This document shows, piece by piece, positions 1-10,900 of a DNA stretch of 64,000 bases; the first letter of the stretch is position 1, and every line of letters starts with the position of its first letter. The notes beneath the pieces are model-generated. The model saw only the letters and a program-made list of their open reading frames with translations, was not told the DNA's origin and ran no database searches. The position numbers were made by a program, and so were the translations under genes. Origin of the DNA: Lysobacterales bacterium PRO7 (GTDB lineage Bacteria > Pseudomonadota > Gammaproteobacteria > Xanthomonadales > Rhodanobacteraceae); assembly GCA_021404785.1 (NCBI GenBank), contig QWHH01000004.1, forward strand, positions 186,001 through 250,000, read 5' to 3'.

Positions 1-21
1 GCCCGAAGCAGGGAGATTTGG

Positions 22-1032
22 ATGCGTGTCGTATTCGTACTGACTGTCTTCATGCTAGCGAACGCCGCCAACGGTATTGTCGCGCAAGCTGACGATGCCG
101 CCATGCGGCTTGGCCCGGCGTTGGCGCAGCTACGCGACTTTGCGCGTGGGCAGGGCGAAAAAATCTGGCCCGGCTACGGCATGGCGCCATTCGGATTCCT
201 GCTCATCGGCAGTACGCAGGAAACCTTGCTGTGCCGCGACGACGTGCCCGATGGATTCGTCGCGGCAGGCCGCGACGCCGCCACCGGCTGCACGCGCTAC
301 ACGCGGCCGCGCAGTGGCCTGCCTGACACGCTGCTGGCGGCCATGCCGCTGTTCGGCCCGCCGACGACGATCGTGATGGGCACGCCCAGGACCACCGGAC
401 GCAGTGCGGCGGATTGGCTGCGCACCATCCTGCACGAGCATTTTCACCAGTGGCAGATGAACTTGCCGGACTACTTTGCACGCAGCGAAGCGCTTGACCT
501 GAAACGCGATGCCGCCGATTCGACCTGGATGCTGGATTATCCGTTTCCGTACGAAGCGAAGTCGCCGCGGCGCGCCTATGCGCGCGCGTCGCGGGCGCTG
601 GCGGATGCGCTGGCGGCGCGCGGCACGCCACGGCTGGCGGATGCGTTCGCACGCTTCATCCGTGCGCGCATGGATTTCGCAGCTCGTGTATCCGCACGTG
701 ATTGGCGTTACCTTGAATACGAGCAGTGGTTTGAAGGAGCGGCGCGCTGGACCGAAATTGCGCTTGGGAAAATCTACCCCGACGCTGCTGTACGCGACGC
801 CGCGGCTACGCTGGAGCGGCGGACGCTCGAGCAGTTGCGCACACCGGACATGGCGCGGCAACGGCGCGAGCTGGTTTATCCCTTTGGCGCGGGCGAGTTC
901 CTGCTGCTTGATGCCTGCGACACGGACTGGCGCAGCCGCTATACCGCACAAATGTCTCTGGCACCGTTGCTGGATGCCGCGCTGGCGCGCTGTCAGACGC
1001 GCAAGGCCGGACCGAGTCCAGCGGCGGATTGA
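22..1032 (+). CDS. Secreted HExxH putative metallopeptidase, unknown family
   Basis: A 336-residue protein with an N-terminal signal peptide (hydrophobic stretch about residues 3-20), so probably periplasmic. HExxH is visible at residues 138-142 (H138, E139, H142, with F141 between), inside the local sequence LHEHFHQWQ. About 95 residues later comes [14 protein letters not shown], where E234 or E238 could be the third zinc ligand of a gluzincin-type metallopeptidase. I do not recognise the family, and the catalytic assignment rests on the motif alone. An AGGGAG ribosome site lies 6 bases before the ATG. Its 3' end overlaps the convergent DUF255 gene by 40 bases. The upstream context is outside the window. 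Confidence 0.75.
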   Translation: MRVVFVLTVFMLANAANGIVAQADDAAMRLGPALAQLRDFARGQGEKIWPGYGMAPFGFLLIGSTQETLLCRDDVPDGFVAAGRDAATGCTRYTRPRSGLPDTLLAAMPLFGPPTTIVMGTPRTTGRSAADWLRTILHEHFHQWQMNLPDYFARSEALDLKRDAADSTWMLDYPFPYEAKSPRRAYARASRALADALAARGTPRLADAFARFIRARMDFAARVSARDWRYLEYEQWFEGAARWTEIALGKIYPDAAVRDAAATLERRTLEQLRTPDMARQRRELVYPFGAGEFLLLDACDTDWRSRYTAQMSLAPLLDAALARCQTRKAGPSPAAD

Positions 1033-2993
1033 AGCGGCGGCAGGCATTGCGTGCCGCGACAGACGTAGGCGAGTCCTCCCGCCGCGTAGTGTTGCGTCGC
1101 AAGGATGCCGGGCAATTTCCCCGCCTGCGCCGGAATGAAATATGCGTCGACACGGCGCGAATTCGTTTTGGCGAACGCCGCCCGCCACATTGATTCCTCG
1201 GTCGGGCCATCGACGCGCAAGGCGACATGCGTGCGTGGATGCAGAAAATCATTGAGCGCATGCAGCATGGCGCAACAGGCCTGCGGCATTTGTCGCATGG
1301 TGGAAAACCCAGCGCGCAGCGTGCGTTCGGCAGCATCCAGATAGCGCGTTTCGCCGAGCAAGTGCCCGAGGTGCAGCAACGCCCGTGCGGCGACACCGTT
1401 GCCGGAGGGCAGCGCTTCGTCCGTGAAGGGTTTCGGGCGCTGGATCAGGGCCTCGTGATCGTGCGCGGTGAAAAAGAATCCGCCATGTTCGTGGTCGACG
1501 AAGCGTTCGAGCAAACATTCCGCAAGCACGATGGCCCAGGCCAGGTCGCGCGCGGACCAGCGGCATTGCAACATTTCGAGCAACGCATGCAGCAGAATGG
1601 CGTAGTCGTCGAGATAGCCGGGGAAGCGCGCCGCGTCCACGCCGGCCTTGGCATACAGACGCCCGTCACGCCAGGCATCGGCGTACAGATTGTCCAATGC
1701 CCTTTCGGCAAGTCCCAGCAGCGGCGGCGCATCGAGTGCACGTGCCGTGCGCGCGATACCTGCGATCATGAGCGCGTTCCACGACGTCAGGATCTTGTCG
1801 TCGAGGCCCGGACGCACGCGTAGCGCACGCGCGGCGAACAACCTGCGGCGCGCGCTGGCCAATAACTCGGCGGCACGATCCGGTGCGATGCCGAGCGTTT
1901 GCGCGACGTCCGCGAGTGCAACCGCAACGATGGGATTCCACGTCTTGCCCTCGAAATTCGGCGCGCGATCGAAACCCCAATGCGGTGCGGCGACGGCGAA
2001 CTCGTCCGGGTCGAGCAACGCGCGCACTTCATCGCGTTGCCAGACATAAAACCTGCCTTCCTCGTGCTCGGAATCGGCGTCGAGCGCAGCGTAAAAACCG
2101 CCCGATGGCGCGGTCATCTCGCGCAGCAGCCACCCAAGAATTCCGTGCGCAACATCGGCGTGACCGCTTGCTGCGTACAGCGGCAATAGCTGCGCGTTGT
2201 CGTACAGCATCTTCTCGAAATGCGGGATTTCCCAGCGCTCGTCCACGCTGTAGCGCGCAAAGCCACCTCCGATCTGGTCGTGGATGCCGCCGTCGGCCAT
2301 GCGCGCAAGGGTGAATTCGACGTGTTCCGGCTTGCCGAGGTCCAGCAGCAAATCCATTTCCGTGCAATGCGGAAATTTCGGCGCGCCGCGATGCCCGCCG
2401 TTGTGCGGATCGAAGCCGGCTTCGATCTGATTCATCGCGGCGCGGATCGGCGTATCATCCAGCGTTTCCTGATTGGATTCGCCGCGTCCTTGATCGGCCA
2501 GGAATTCCGACAAAGCGGAATTCTGTTGCCGCACCTGACCACGTTGCGTGTCCCACCAGCGCCGCACCTCGCGCAGCACCTGTGCGAATGGCGGCATGCC
2601 GTAGCGCGGCTGTTTGGGAAAATATGTGCCGGCGTAGAACGGCAGGTGATCATCGGGCGTCAGGAACACGGTCAGCGGCCAGCCGCCGCCGCGCCGGGTC
2701 AGCGCCTGGTGCGCGAGCTGGTAGATACGGTCGAGATCGGGCCGCTCCTCGCGATCCACTTTTATACAAATAAACAACTCGTTCATCAGCGCGGCGGTCG
2801 CCGCGTCCTCGAAGCTCTCGTGTGCCATCACGTGGCACCAATGACAAGCCGAGTAACCGATCGAAAGCAGGATGGGTTTCTCCTGCGTTCGCGCGGCGGC
2901 AAGTGCCGCATCGCTCCACGGCCACCAGTGCACGGGATTGTCCGCGTGCTGGCGCAGGTAGGGGCTGGATTCGGCGGCGAGATGATTGGGCAT
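993..2993 (-). CDS. DUF255 thioredoxin-fold / glycosidase-like protein (YyaL/SPATA20 family)
   Basis: A 666-residue cytosolic protein. The N-terminus (residues 1-160) is a DUF255 thioredoxin-like domain opening with [20 protein letters not shown], with a CxxC site in [16 protein letters not shown]. The rest resembles the (alpha/alpha)6-barrel of N-acylglucosamine 2-epimerase/glycosidase-like proteins. The family is widespread and its biochemical role is unsettled; a redox or carbohydrate role is only inferred. I chose the ATG at 2993 because the family starts M-P-N-x-L; an in-frame upstream ATG at 3011 would add only six atypical residues. The start faces lgt, with a 74-base divergent gap. 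The 3' end overlaps the convergent HExxH gene. Confidence 0.88.
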   Translation of the reverse strand: MPNHLAAESSPYLRQHADNPVHWWPWSDAALAAARTQEKPILLSIGYSACHWCHVMAHESFEDAATAALMNELFICIKVDREERPDLDRIYQLAHQALTRRGGGWPLTVFLTPDDHLPFYAGTYFPKQPRYGMPPFAQVLREVRRWWDTQRGQVRQQNSALSEFLADQGRGESNQETLDDTPIRAAMNQIEAGFDPHNGGHRGAPKFPHCTEMDLLLDLGKPEHVEFTLARMADGGIHDQIGGGFARYSVDERWEIPHFEKMLYDNAQLLPLYAASGHADVAHGILGWLLREMTAPSGGFYAALDADSEHEEGRFYVWQRDEVRALLDPDEFAVAAPHWGFDRAPNFEGKTWNPIVAVALADVAQTLGIAPDRAAELLASARRRLFAARALRVRPGLDDKILTSWNALMIAGIARTARALDAPPLLGLAERALDNLYADAWRDGRLYAKAGVDAARFPGYLDDYAILLHALLEMLQCRWSARDLAWAIVLAECLLERFVDHEHGGFFFTAHDHEALIQRPKPFTDEALPSGNGVAARALLHLGHLLGETRYLDAAERTLRAGFSTMRQMPQACCAMLHALNDFLHPRTHVALRVDGPTEESMWRAAFAKTNSRRVDAYFIPAQAGKLPGILATQHYAAGGLAYVCRGTQCLPPLQSAAGLGPALRV

Positions 2994-3067
2994 GCCGCAA
3001 GAGTATCCCAAACGCTGCGCCGCGCGATCCAGTAAACTTGCGGCTTTCCAATGCCGCTGCTGTGCGC

Positions 3068-3937
3068 ATGATCTTCTTCGACGACATCAATCCCCTCGCG
3101 TTTTCCCTGGGCCCAATTGGCGTGCACTGGTACGGCCTCATGTACCTGGGCGGTTTCCTCGGTGGTTGGTGGCTCGGCAACCAACGCTTGAAACAGGGGC
3201 GCCTGCCGGTCAGTGAGCAGGCGTTTTCGGACCTCGCTTTCTACTGCATGCTCGGCGTGATTGCCGGCGGACGCCTCTGGTACATGCTCTCGTACGTCTC
3301 GCCGGACTGGATCTGGCACGATCCCCTGGCATTGTTCAAGGTCTGGGATGGCGGCATGTCGTTTCACGGCGGCCTGCTCGGCGTGCTCGTCGCCGGTTGG
3401 TGGTGGTCGCGCCGTCACAAGATCCATTTCTTCGACACCATCGACTTCGTCGCGCCGCTGGTGCCGATTGGCCTCGGCCTCGGCCGCATCGGCAACTTCA
3501 TCAATGGCGAGCTGTGGGGCAAATACACCGGCGCCGACTGGGGCGTGATCTATCCGCGCGCGCTGGAATCGCTCGGCAAGTCGACGGCGGAACTTCACCA
3601 GATGTTTCTCGACGGCGCGCTGAACCGCGAGGCGCGACATCCGTCGGAACTGTACGAATTCGCGCTCGAAGGCGTGGTGATGTTTGCCGTGCTGTGGCTG
3701 TATTCGCGCAAGCCGCGGCCGCGCTACGCGGTTTCCGGCCTGTTCGCGCTGTTGTACGGTGTATTCCGCTTCGCGGTGGAATTCGTGCGCATTCCGGACG
3801 CGCAGTTGGGTTATCTCGCCTTCGGCTGGTTGACGATGGGGCAGGTGCAGTCGATCCCGTTGATTGTTGTCGGGATCGTGCTGCTGTGGATGTCGCGGCG
3901 TGCGCCGACACTTGCGGCGGCGAAGGCGACGGCCTGA
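3068..3937 (+). CDS. lgt: Prolipoprotein diacylglyceryl transferase Lgt
   Basis: An inner-membrane enzyme that transfers the diacylglyceryl group from phosphatidylglycerol to the lipobox cysteine of prolipoproteins, the first step of lipoprotein maturation. The 289-residue length is normal for the family. Signature elements visible are HWYGLMY near the N-terminus, [11 protein letters not shown], and the Lgt signature [13 protein letters not shown] containing the essential arginine and asparagine. About seven hydrophobic segments are present. The ATG at 3068 starts directly at the conserved [21 protein letters not shown]; the frame is open further upstream but without family sequence. Its TGA shares bases with the thyA ATG (TGATG), so the two are translationally coupled, a common lgt-thyA arrangement. 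Confidence 0.96.
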   Translation: MIFFDDINPLAFSLGPIGVHWYGLMYLGGFLGGWWLGNQRLKQGRLPVSEQAFSDLAFYCMLGVIAGGRLWYMLSYVSPDWIWHDPLALFKVWDGGMSFHGGLLGVLVAGWWWSRRHKIHFFDTIDFVAPLVPIGLGLGRIGNFINGELWGKYTGADWGVIYPRALESLGKSTAELHQMFLDGALNREARHPSELYEFALEGVVMFAVLWLYSRKPRPRYAVSGLFALLYGVFRFAVEFVRIPDAQLGYLAFGWLTMGQVQSIPLIVVGIVLLWMSRRAPTLAAAKATA

Positions 3938-4731
3938 TGCGCCAGTACCTCGATCTATTGCGCGACGTGCTGGAAAACGGCGCGGGGAAATCCGATCGCA
4001 CCGGCACCGGCACGCGCTCGTTGTTCGGCCGGCAGATTCGATTCGATCTCGCTGATGGATTCCCGCTGGTCACGACCAAGAAGCTGCACACCAAGTCCAT
4101 CGTCCACGAATTGCTGTGGTTCCTGCGCGGCGAAACCAATACGCGCTACCTGAAGGAAAACGGTGTCTCGATCTGGGACGAGTGGGCCGATGCGAATGGC
4201 GATCTCGGCCCGGTATACGGCAAGCAGTGGCGATCCTGGGCAGGTGCGGATGGCAAGGTCGTCGATCAGATCGCCTGGCTGATCGACGAGATCAAGCGCA
4301 ACCCCGATTCGCGCCGCCTGATCGTGAGCGCGTGGAACGTGGCCGACCTGCCGAAGATGGCGCTGCAACCTTGCCATTGCCTGTTCCAGTTTCATGTGGC
4401 GAAAGGAAGGCTGTCGTGCCAGCTCTACCAGCGTTCGGCAGACGTCTTCCTCGGCGTGCCGTTCAATATCGCCAGCTACGCATTGCTCACGCACATGCTT
4501 GCACAGGTGTGCGGTCTGCAAGCCGCCGATTTCGTGCACAGCTTCGGCGACGTGCATCTGTACAACAATCACATCGAGCAGGCGCGCACACAACTGGCGC
4601 GCGAACCGCTCCCGTTGCCGCGCTTGAAATTGAATCCGGAGGTGAATTCGCTTTTCGATTTCCGCTTCGAGGACATTGCGATCGACGGCTATCAATCACA
4701 CGCCGCGATCAAAGCGCCAGTCGCCGTGTGA
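3937..4731 (+). CDS. thyA: Thymidylate synthase ThyA
   Basis: Converts dUMP to dTMP using 5,10-methylene-tetrahydrofolate and releases dihydrofolate. At 264 residues it is the same size as the Escherichia coli enzyme. The nucleophile cysteine sits in [14 protein letters not shown], followed by the substrate-binding [20 protein letters not shown] block and the HLYNNHIEQ segment. The start overlaps the lgt stop as TGATG, and the stop overlaps the folA GTG start (GTGA), so three genes are chained. Co-expression with folA makes sense because ThyA is the main producer of the dihydrofolate that FolA reduces. Confidence 0.98.
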   Translation: MRQYLDLLRDVLENGAGKSDRTGTGTRSLFGRQIRFDLADGFPLVTTKKLHTKSIVHELLWFLRGETNTRYLKENGVSIWDEWADANGDLGPVYGKQWRSWAGADGKVVDQIAWLIDEIKRNPDSRRLIVSAWNVADLPKMALQPCHCLFQFHVAKGRLSCQLYQRSADVFLGVPFNIASYALLTHMLAQVCGLQAADFVHSFGDVHLYNNHIEQARTQLAREPLPLPRLKLNPEVNSLFDFRFEDIAIDGYQSHAAIKAPVAV

Positions 4732-5231
4732 GCAACATTTCACTCATCGCCGCGCTCGACCGCAACCGCGCCATTGGTCGTGACAGCGCGATGCCGTGGC
4801 ATCTGCCGGACGATCTGAAGCGCTTCAAGCAACTCACGCTCGGCAAACCGGTATTGATGGGGCGCAAGACCGCGCTCGCCATCGGCCGCGCCTTGCCAGG
4901 GCGGCGCAATCTGGTGCTCACGCGCAGCGGCGCTGCGCCGTTTGCGGATCAGGAACCTGTCGCTTCGCTGGATGTAGCAGTTGCGCTTGCCGGCCGCGAA
5001 GAATTGATGGTGATTGGTGGTGGCGAGGTTTACGCGCTCGCACTTCCGCGTGCGAATCGCTTGCATCTGACCCGCGTGGATTGCGCCACCGAAAATGCCG
5101 ACGCGTTTTTCCCACACTTTGATCCGCGCGACTGGCGCGAGGCCGCTCGCGCGCATCACGCCACGGATGCAAAGCACGAGTTCGCGTTCGACTTTGTCGA
5201 CTACGAATTGGTCGTAACCGCGTCTTCGTAA
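4728..5231 (+). CDS. folA: Dihydrofolate reductase FolA
   Basis: An NADPH-dependent enzyme that regenerates tetrahydrofolate. It is 167 residues long with the DHFR landmarks [31 protein letters not shown] (shown here only as the region at residues 3-34), the conserved acidic residue in LPDDLKRF, the cofactor-binding [18 protein letters not shown] and the IGGGEVYA loop. The start is GTG, set by the 4-base GTGA overlap with the thyA stop; no ATG is available nearby in frame. The 3' end runs 31 bases into the convergent symporter gene, so the two transcripts share complementary tails. Confidence 0.96.
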   Translation: MSNISLIAALDRNRAIGRDSAMPWHLPDDLKRFKQLTLGKPVLMGRKTALAIGRALPGRRNLVLTRSGAAPFADQEPVASLDVAVALAGREELMVIGGGEVYALALPRANRLHLTRVDCATENADAFFPHFDPRDWREAARAHHATDAKHEFAFDFVDYELVVTASS

Positions 5232-6727
5232 TCCGCGGCCTGCGTAGCGTCGCCTGTTCGCAGAAAACCACGCGCATTTGCGATCAACGTGAGCAGCGCC
5301 GCCAGAGCGATATTCGCCGCAAGCGCAATCAATCCTATATAGACGCCACCGATGCCGGGCAGGGCAAATACCGGTTTCATGCCGACGCTGGCGGACAGCC
5401 ATGTTCCCAGTGCCATGCCGGCGGCCCAGCCCGCGAGAAGTCCGCTTGAGCGGAACCAGCGCGTGTACAGGCCGAACACGATGGTCGGGAATACCTGCAG
5501 CATCCAGATGCCGCCGAGCAGTTGCAGGTCGATCGCGTACTGCAGCGGCAGGAACACGACGAAGGCGAGCGCGCCGAACTTGACCACCAGCGACGTCGTT
5601 TTCGCGACGGTGGATTCCTGCTTCGGTGTCATCGTGCGATTGACGTAGGGCCGCCAGATGTTGCGCGTGACCAGGTTCGCCGCGCCGATCGACATGATCG
5701 CCGCCGGCACTAGCGCACCGAGCGCGATCGCGGCGTAGCAGAATCCCGCGAACCATTCCGGAAAACTCTGGCCGATCAGCGCCGGCACGATCGCGGTTCC
5801 TTTCGCCGGCACGTTGGCGGCGATCGCCATGTAGCCCAGCAGCGCGATCAGGCCGAGCGCCACGCTGTAGGCGGGCAGGATGATGGCGTTGCGGCGGATC
5901 GCATTGCCGCTCGACGCCGCGAGCGTGCCGGTCACCGCGTGCGGATACAGGAAGAGCGCGAACGCGGAGCCTAGCGCGAGCGTGGCGAACGGCAGCGCCT
6001 GACCCGCGTTCAGCAAAATGCCGCCGCTGCCCTTGGCCTTGAATGCGGTGTCGGCAGCGGAAAAGATCGCGCCATAGCCGCCGAGCTTGATTGGAATCAC
6101 AACGACTGCGGCGATCACGAAAATGTAGATCATCGCATCCTTGACGAATGCGATCAGCGCCGGCGCACGCAGGCCGCTGGTATACGTGTATACCGCGAGC
6201 ACGACGAACGCCGCGGCCAGCGCGATTTCCGCGCCCTGGCGCACGCCGCCGAAGCCCATCGCCTCGAACACGACCTGCATGCCGACCAGTTGCAGCGCGA
6301 TATAGGGCATGGTCGCAAGTACGCCGGTCAGTGCGACGGCGAGCGCCAGCCAATGGCTGTCGTAGCGGCCTTGCGCAAAATCGCCAAGCGTCAGCCAGTC
6401 GTGGCGGCGGCACACGTTCCACAGGCGCGGCATCACCGCGAACACGAATGGGTAGGCGATGATCGTATACGGCATGGCGAAGAAACCCATCGCGCCGGCG
6501 CCGTAGACCAACGCCGGCACCGCGATCACGGTGTACGCGGTATACAAATCCCCGCCAAGCAGGAACCAGGTAATCAACGTGCCGAAGCGGCGACCGCCGA
6601 GCCCCCATTCGTGCAGATGATCCAGGTCGGCTTTCTTCCAGCGCGCAGCAGTGAACCCGAGTACGGTGACGAGGGCAAAGAAGAACGCGAAAACCGCCCA
6701 CGCCGTCCAATGCACGGTACCGCTCAC
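5201..6727 (-). CDS. Sodium:solute symporter (SSS family), probable organic-acid/monocarboxylate transporter
   Basis: A 508-residue inner-membrane protein with about 13 hydrophobic segments and the SSSF fold: an N-terminal FLLGGDLYTAYT sodium-site region, YTSGLRAPALIAFVKD, and a later GALVPAAIMSIGAANLVTRNI stretch. It pairs with a small DUF3311 protein directly upstream. That pairing is characteristic of the SSS subgroup that includes MctP-type monocarboxylate carriers, so a short organic acid is the likeliest substrate, by inference. The GTG start at 6727 overlaps the DUF3311 stop by 4 bases (GTGA); an in-frame ATG at 6817 lies inside DUF3311 and is rejected. The C-terminus overlaps folA convergently. 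Confidence 0.9.
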   Translation of the reverse strand: MSGTVHWTAWAVFAFFFALVTVLGFTAARWKKADLDHLHEWGLGGRRFGTLITWFLLGGDLYTAYTVIAVPALVYGAGAMGFFAMPYTIIAYPFVFAVMPRLWNVCRRHDWLTLGDFAQGRYDSHWLALAVALTGVLATMPYIALQLVGMQVVFEAMGFGGVRQGAEIALAAAFVVLAVYTYTSGLRAPALIAFVKDAMIYIFVIAAVVVIPIKLGGYGAIFSAADTAFKAKGSGGILLNAGQALPFATLALGSAFALFLYPHAVTGTLAASSGNAIRRNAIILPAYSVALGLIALLGYMAIAANVPAKGTAIVPALIGQSFPEWFAGFCYAAIALGALVPAAIMSIGAANLVTRNIWRPYVNRTMTPKQESTVAKTTSLVVKFGALAFVVFLPLQYAIDLQLLGGIWMLQVFPTIVFGLYTRWFRSSGLLAGWAAGMALGTWLSASVGMKPVFALPGIGGVYIGLIALAANIALAALLTLIANARGFLRTGDATQAADYEDAVTTNS

Positions 6728-6900
6728 TTGCGCAGACTCCGGTACACCGCGAAGGTGAGCAGCGAGGCCAGCGGAATCCACGCGAACAGATACCAGTAGA
6801 AAAACGGAAATCCCCACAGCATCGGATCGTTGCGGTTGTACAGCGGCACGATCAGCGTGCCGAGGAAGGGCAACACGAGCAACCAGAGCCGCCGGTTCAT
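6724..6900 (-). CDS. DUF3311 small membrane protein, symporter partner
   Basis: A 58-residue protein with two hydrophobic segments (LLVLPFLGTLIVPLYNR and WYLFAWIPLASLLTFAVYRSL) and the family's P-x-x-x-x-x-W-G-F-P-F-F-Y-W core. DUF3311 proteins are regularly encoded next to SSS-family symporters and are thought to be small accessory subunits; the function is not proven. Its ATG (6900) overlaps the corA stop (ATGA), and its stop overlaps the symporter GTG (GTGA). Its translation is therefore coupled on both sides. Confidence 0.85.
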   Translation of the reverse strand: MNRRLWLLVLPFLGTLIVPLYNRNDPMLWGFPFFYWYLFAWIPLASLLTFAVYRSLRK

Positions 6901-7889
6901 AACCACTTCGCGCGCTTGAGCAAGGCGTATAGCCCCAGGCATAGCGCCGCGGTCAGCCCGATCGTCACCGGATAGGCATGCGCTGTGCTCAGTTCGGGCA
7001 TGTCGTGGAAGTTCATGCCGTACCAGCTCGCGATCATCATCGGCGCCGTGAGCAGCAGGCCCCAGCCGGCGATGCGCTTGAACGCCTCGTTCTGGGCCAC
7101 GCCGACCAGGGCCAGGTTCACGTCCATCGCCGAAGTGAGCATCTCGCGGATCGTTCCGGCGGTTTCGTTGATGCGCGCGGCATGGTCGGCGACATCGCGG
7201 AAATACGGTCGCACCTCGTCGCGGATCAGGCCCGGATACAGGCGCACGAGCTGGCTCAGGATGTCCTGCAGCGGGTTCATTACCAGCAGCAGGCGCACCA
7301 TGTGTTTTTTCAGTTCATACAACTGCGTGATCGTGCGGCGGCGGTAATCGCCGGCGAGGATGGAATGCTCCAGTTCGTTCAGGCTCGTCTGGAACGAATC
7401 CACGATCGGGAAGTAATTGTCGACGATGAAATCCAGCACCGCGTACAGCGCGTAACTCGGGCCCAGCGCCAGCAACGCCGGCGAGGCTTCACACGAACGC
7501 CGGGCCGGCGCATAACTGAGCGAGGCGCCATGGCGCACGCTGACCAGGTAGTTGCGGCCGAGGAACAGGTGCGTCTCGCCGACCTCGATCTTCGCCTGCG
7601 CCATCTGCGCGGTGTGCACGGCGATGAACAACGACTCGCCGAACGCTTCGATCTTGGTACGCTGGTGCGCGCGATGGGCGTCTTCGACGGCGAGTTCGTG
7701 CAAGCCGAACTCGGCTTGCAGCCGGTCCAGCAACGCTTCGTCAGGTTCGTGCAGTCCCACCCAGACGAACACGCTCGGGTTCTTCAGCGTCGCGTCGATC
7801 TCGTCCAGCGCGATCGAGCGCGGTGGGCCATCACCGTAGGCGACGCAATTGACCAGCATCGGCGCATTCGTGGTGTCGGGCGTCCCCAT
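6897..7889 (-). CDS. corA: CorA family magnesium/cobalt transporter
   Basis: A 330-residue divalent-cation channel. A cytoplasmic alpha/beta and helical domain (residues 1-260) is followed by two C-terminal transmembrane helices. The pore signature GMNF is at residues 291-294 (SWYGMNFHDMPEL). Family blocks FVWVGLHEP, HELAVEDAHRAHQRTKIE and the long helix ending in LTSAMDVNLALVGVAQNEAFKRI are all present. I chose the ATG at 7889 because homology begins just after it, although the frame stays open far upstream into the divergent cyclase gene. It is the first gene of a three-gene chain with DUF3311 and the symporter. Confidence 0.95.
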   Translation of the reverse strand: MGTPDTTNAPMLVNCVAYGDGPPRSIALDEIDATLKNPSVFVWVGLHEPDEALLDRLQAEFGLHELAVEDAHRAHQRTKIEAFGESLFIAVHTAQMAQAKIEVGETHLFLGRNYLVSVRHGASLSYAPARRSCEASPALLALGPSYALYAVLDFIVDNYFPIVDSFQTSLNELEHSILAGDYRRRTITQLYELKKHMVRLLLVMNPLQDILSQLVRLYPGLIRDEVRPYFRDVADHAARINETAGTIREMLTSAMDVNLALVGVAQNEAFKRIAGWGLLLTAPMMIASWYGMNFHDMPELSTAHAYPVTIGLTAALCLGLYALLKRAKWL

Positions 7890-7988
7890 CCGGTGATGAT
7901 GCCGGAGCCGGAAGGCAAGGGCAACGCCGCCATGATCGGTTGCAGCACGGTATGATGCGGTCGTGTGACAGGGGGCTGTATCGGATTT

Positions 7989-10900
7989 ATGCACATGCGT
8001 ATTGCGGCCGGATGGTGGGCCCACCTGATTGCCGTCGCCTTGGTGTCGGCCGTCGTGCCATGTTGTGGTGCGTCCATGGCGTACGCACAAGGTCTGGATC
8101 TGGACGACCTTGCTGCACCGGCGTTCGTCTCGTTCACCAGCCGCGACGGCGTTCCAGATGCAGTCAGCGTCGACGTGCGCACGGACAAGGACGGTTTCGT
8201 CTGGCTCGCTTCCGCGCACGGACTGGCGCGCTACGACGGACATGTCTGGGATGCTGCAGGCGCGCCTGCCATTGCCGGTACGCTCGGCGCATTCACGGTC
8301 GACCACACCGGCACCTTGTGGGTTGCGTTCCGCGATCGCGGCCTCGGCCATTGGGATGGCGCGCGCTGGCACATGCGCGATCACGCTGACGGCTTGCCGA
8401 CCGACCACCTTCGCCGGGTCATTGAAACTGCCGATGCGCAGGGGCGCTACACGTTGTGGGCTGCCACGTTCGGCGATGGGCTTTTGCAGCGCGATGCGCA
8501 GGGGCGCTGGCAGGAAACGCCGGGCAACCCCGGGCTGCCGCGCATGGTCGTGTCGGTCGCGGAAACATCGAACCTGTTCGGACACCCGCGAGTTTGGGTA
8601 AGCACCTTTGACGGCTTGTGGTACCGCGAAGGTGACCGCTGGCACAAATTCGACCGCGCGATCGCGGCAACCGAAGACCTGTGCGTCACCGGCAGCGGCG
8701 CCGACGAGCAATTGTGGATCACGACCATCGGCCAGGGTCTGTGGCGCATCGATCGCGATGGCATGCGCCACTGGAGCGTGGAATCCGGCGAATTGCCGTC
8801 GAACGACTTGTATGCGATGGCTACGAGCCAGGTCGCCGGCGGCGCCAGCGTGCTGTGGGTCGCCAGCCGTGCGGGACTGTTGCGCGTGCATGGCGACCGC
8901 GTGCGCGTGTTCGATCGCAGCTACGGATTGCCGTCCGACGCCGTGCGCGGCTTGAGCGTGTGGCGCAGCCCCGAGGGCATCGAGGTCTTGTGGGTGGCAA
9001 CCGAAGCGGGCGTGGCACGCGCCGTGCTCGGCGCCAGCCGCTGGCGCACGGTGTCGCTGCTGGGCGCACGCGGCACGGGTGTGTTCGGTCTGTTGCCCGA
9101 AGCCGACGGGCGCGGCGGCGAACGGCTGTGGATCGCGGCCAACACGGATGGCCTAGGCTTGTACGAAAACGGAGTCTGGCGGCATTTCTCGCGCGCCAAC
9201 GGGATGTTGCCGGGCGACGATGCGAACCTGATCGAACGCGCGCTGGACGACTCGGGCCGATCCGCGCTGTGGCTGGGTCTGGAAGGCGGCCAATTGTTCC
9301 ACGTTGCCGAGCCGGGACCGCGTTTCGAGGCGATCGCCACGCCGTGGCAGGTCCGGCCGGGAGAAGCCATCGGTGACATCCTGAGCCGGATCGTCGACGG
9401 TCATGTCGAACGCTGGTTCGCATTGCGGGATACGGGTGTCTACCGTTGGCGCCAGGGCCAATGGACGGCCTTCGTGCCGCCTGGCGCCAAGTGGGCGTGG
9501 CAGGTGCAACACTTGCTCGCGCAAACCGATGCGCAGGGGCGGCAATGGCTGTGGGCGACCACCACGCGGGGCCTGGCGCGCTTTGACGGCACGCAGTGGG
9601 ATACCGATGTGGTGAAATTGCCCGATGCGCTCTTGTTCGGCATGAACCTGTGGACCGATGCCGACGGGCGCGCGGTACTGTGGATAGGGAGCCGCACCCA
9701 CGGCATCCTGCGCGTGGATGCCAGCGACCCGGCGCATCCCGTGCCGATGCCGGATGACCTGCCGCCCGCGCCGGACCCGACCGCCTACGATGCGTTGCGC
9801 GATTCGCATGGCCGCCTGTACATCTGCACCAACGCCGGCGTGCAGCAACTCACGCCGACGGATCAGGGTTACCAGTCACGCGTGTTCACGCGCCGCGATG
9901 GCCTGGTGAACGACGAGTGCAACGGCGGCGCCCAATTCATCGATGCGCACGATCGTTTCTGGACCGGCACGTTGGGCGGCGCCGCGGTGTTCGATCCAGC
10001 TGCCGGAATACGCGATACCACGCCCAAGCCCTTGCGCTGGGTCGGCGCAGACATTGACGGCCAGGCCGTCGCCGGCACAAATATCACGATACCGCCGGGA
10101 CGCCACGAATTGACCGTGCACTACGCCGTGCTGGCCTGGAATCGCGAATCCGAATCGCGGTTCCGCACGCAACTGATCGGTTACGATGCCGCGCCGGGCG
10201 CGTGGACCGGGCAAAACGCGCGCATGTTCGAGAACCTGCCGCCTGGCAGCTATCGCCTGCACATCGCGGCGCGCGACTACGCCGGCAACCTGAGTGCGCC
10301 GCTCGACATTTCGATCATGGCCTTGCCCGAATGGTGGCAGCGCGGCTGGGCGCGCGTCCTGTTCGGCCTGCTCGTGCTGGCCCTCGCGATGGCTTTGGTC
10401 AAATGGCGCACGCGCAGCCTGAGCGCGCAGCGACATCGGCTCGAGGTTCAGGTCGGTGAGCGCACCGCCGAACTCAACGCCGCCAACGCGCGGTTGCTGG
10501 AATTGTCGTTCACCGATGCCTTGACCGGACTGGCCAATCGCCGGCGCCTGCTCGAAACCCTGAAGCATTGGGTGCGCGCGCAAAGCGGCGCCGCGGCTGG
10601 CATGATTTTCGTGGATGTGGATTATTTCAAGGACTACAATGACCGCTTCGGTCACCCTGCCGGCGACGTGGCCTTGCGCGGCGTGGCCGACGCGATGCGC
10701 GCATGCGCACCAGCCGATGCGATCGTCGCCCGCTACGGCGGCGAGGAGTTCGCCTGCGTGTTGTGCAATGCGAGTCTGGAAAGTGCGCGCGTGATCGCCG
10801 AGCGCATCCGCGCCGACGTCGCGCAACGCGATGTCGCCGTGCCCGGCACCGACAGCATGAACAGGGTCACGATCAGCGCCGGCGTCGCCAGCGCAACGCT

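Noticed and set aside
2220..3035. Long plus-strand open frame opposite the DUF255 gene
   Set aside because: It is a mirror of the GC-rich coding pattern of a confident gene and shows no domain or motif.
7890..8891. N-terminal extension of corA up to 8891
   Set aside because: It would run 334 codons into the divergent cyclase gene with no CorA homology.
8433..9541. Repeated GATGCGCAGGGGCG strings (8433, 8493, 9528)
   Set aside because: They encode the recurring D-A-Q-G-R turn of propeller blades, so they are coding repeats rather than a DNA element.
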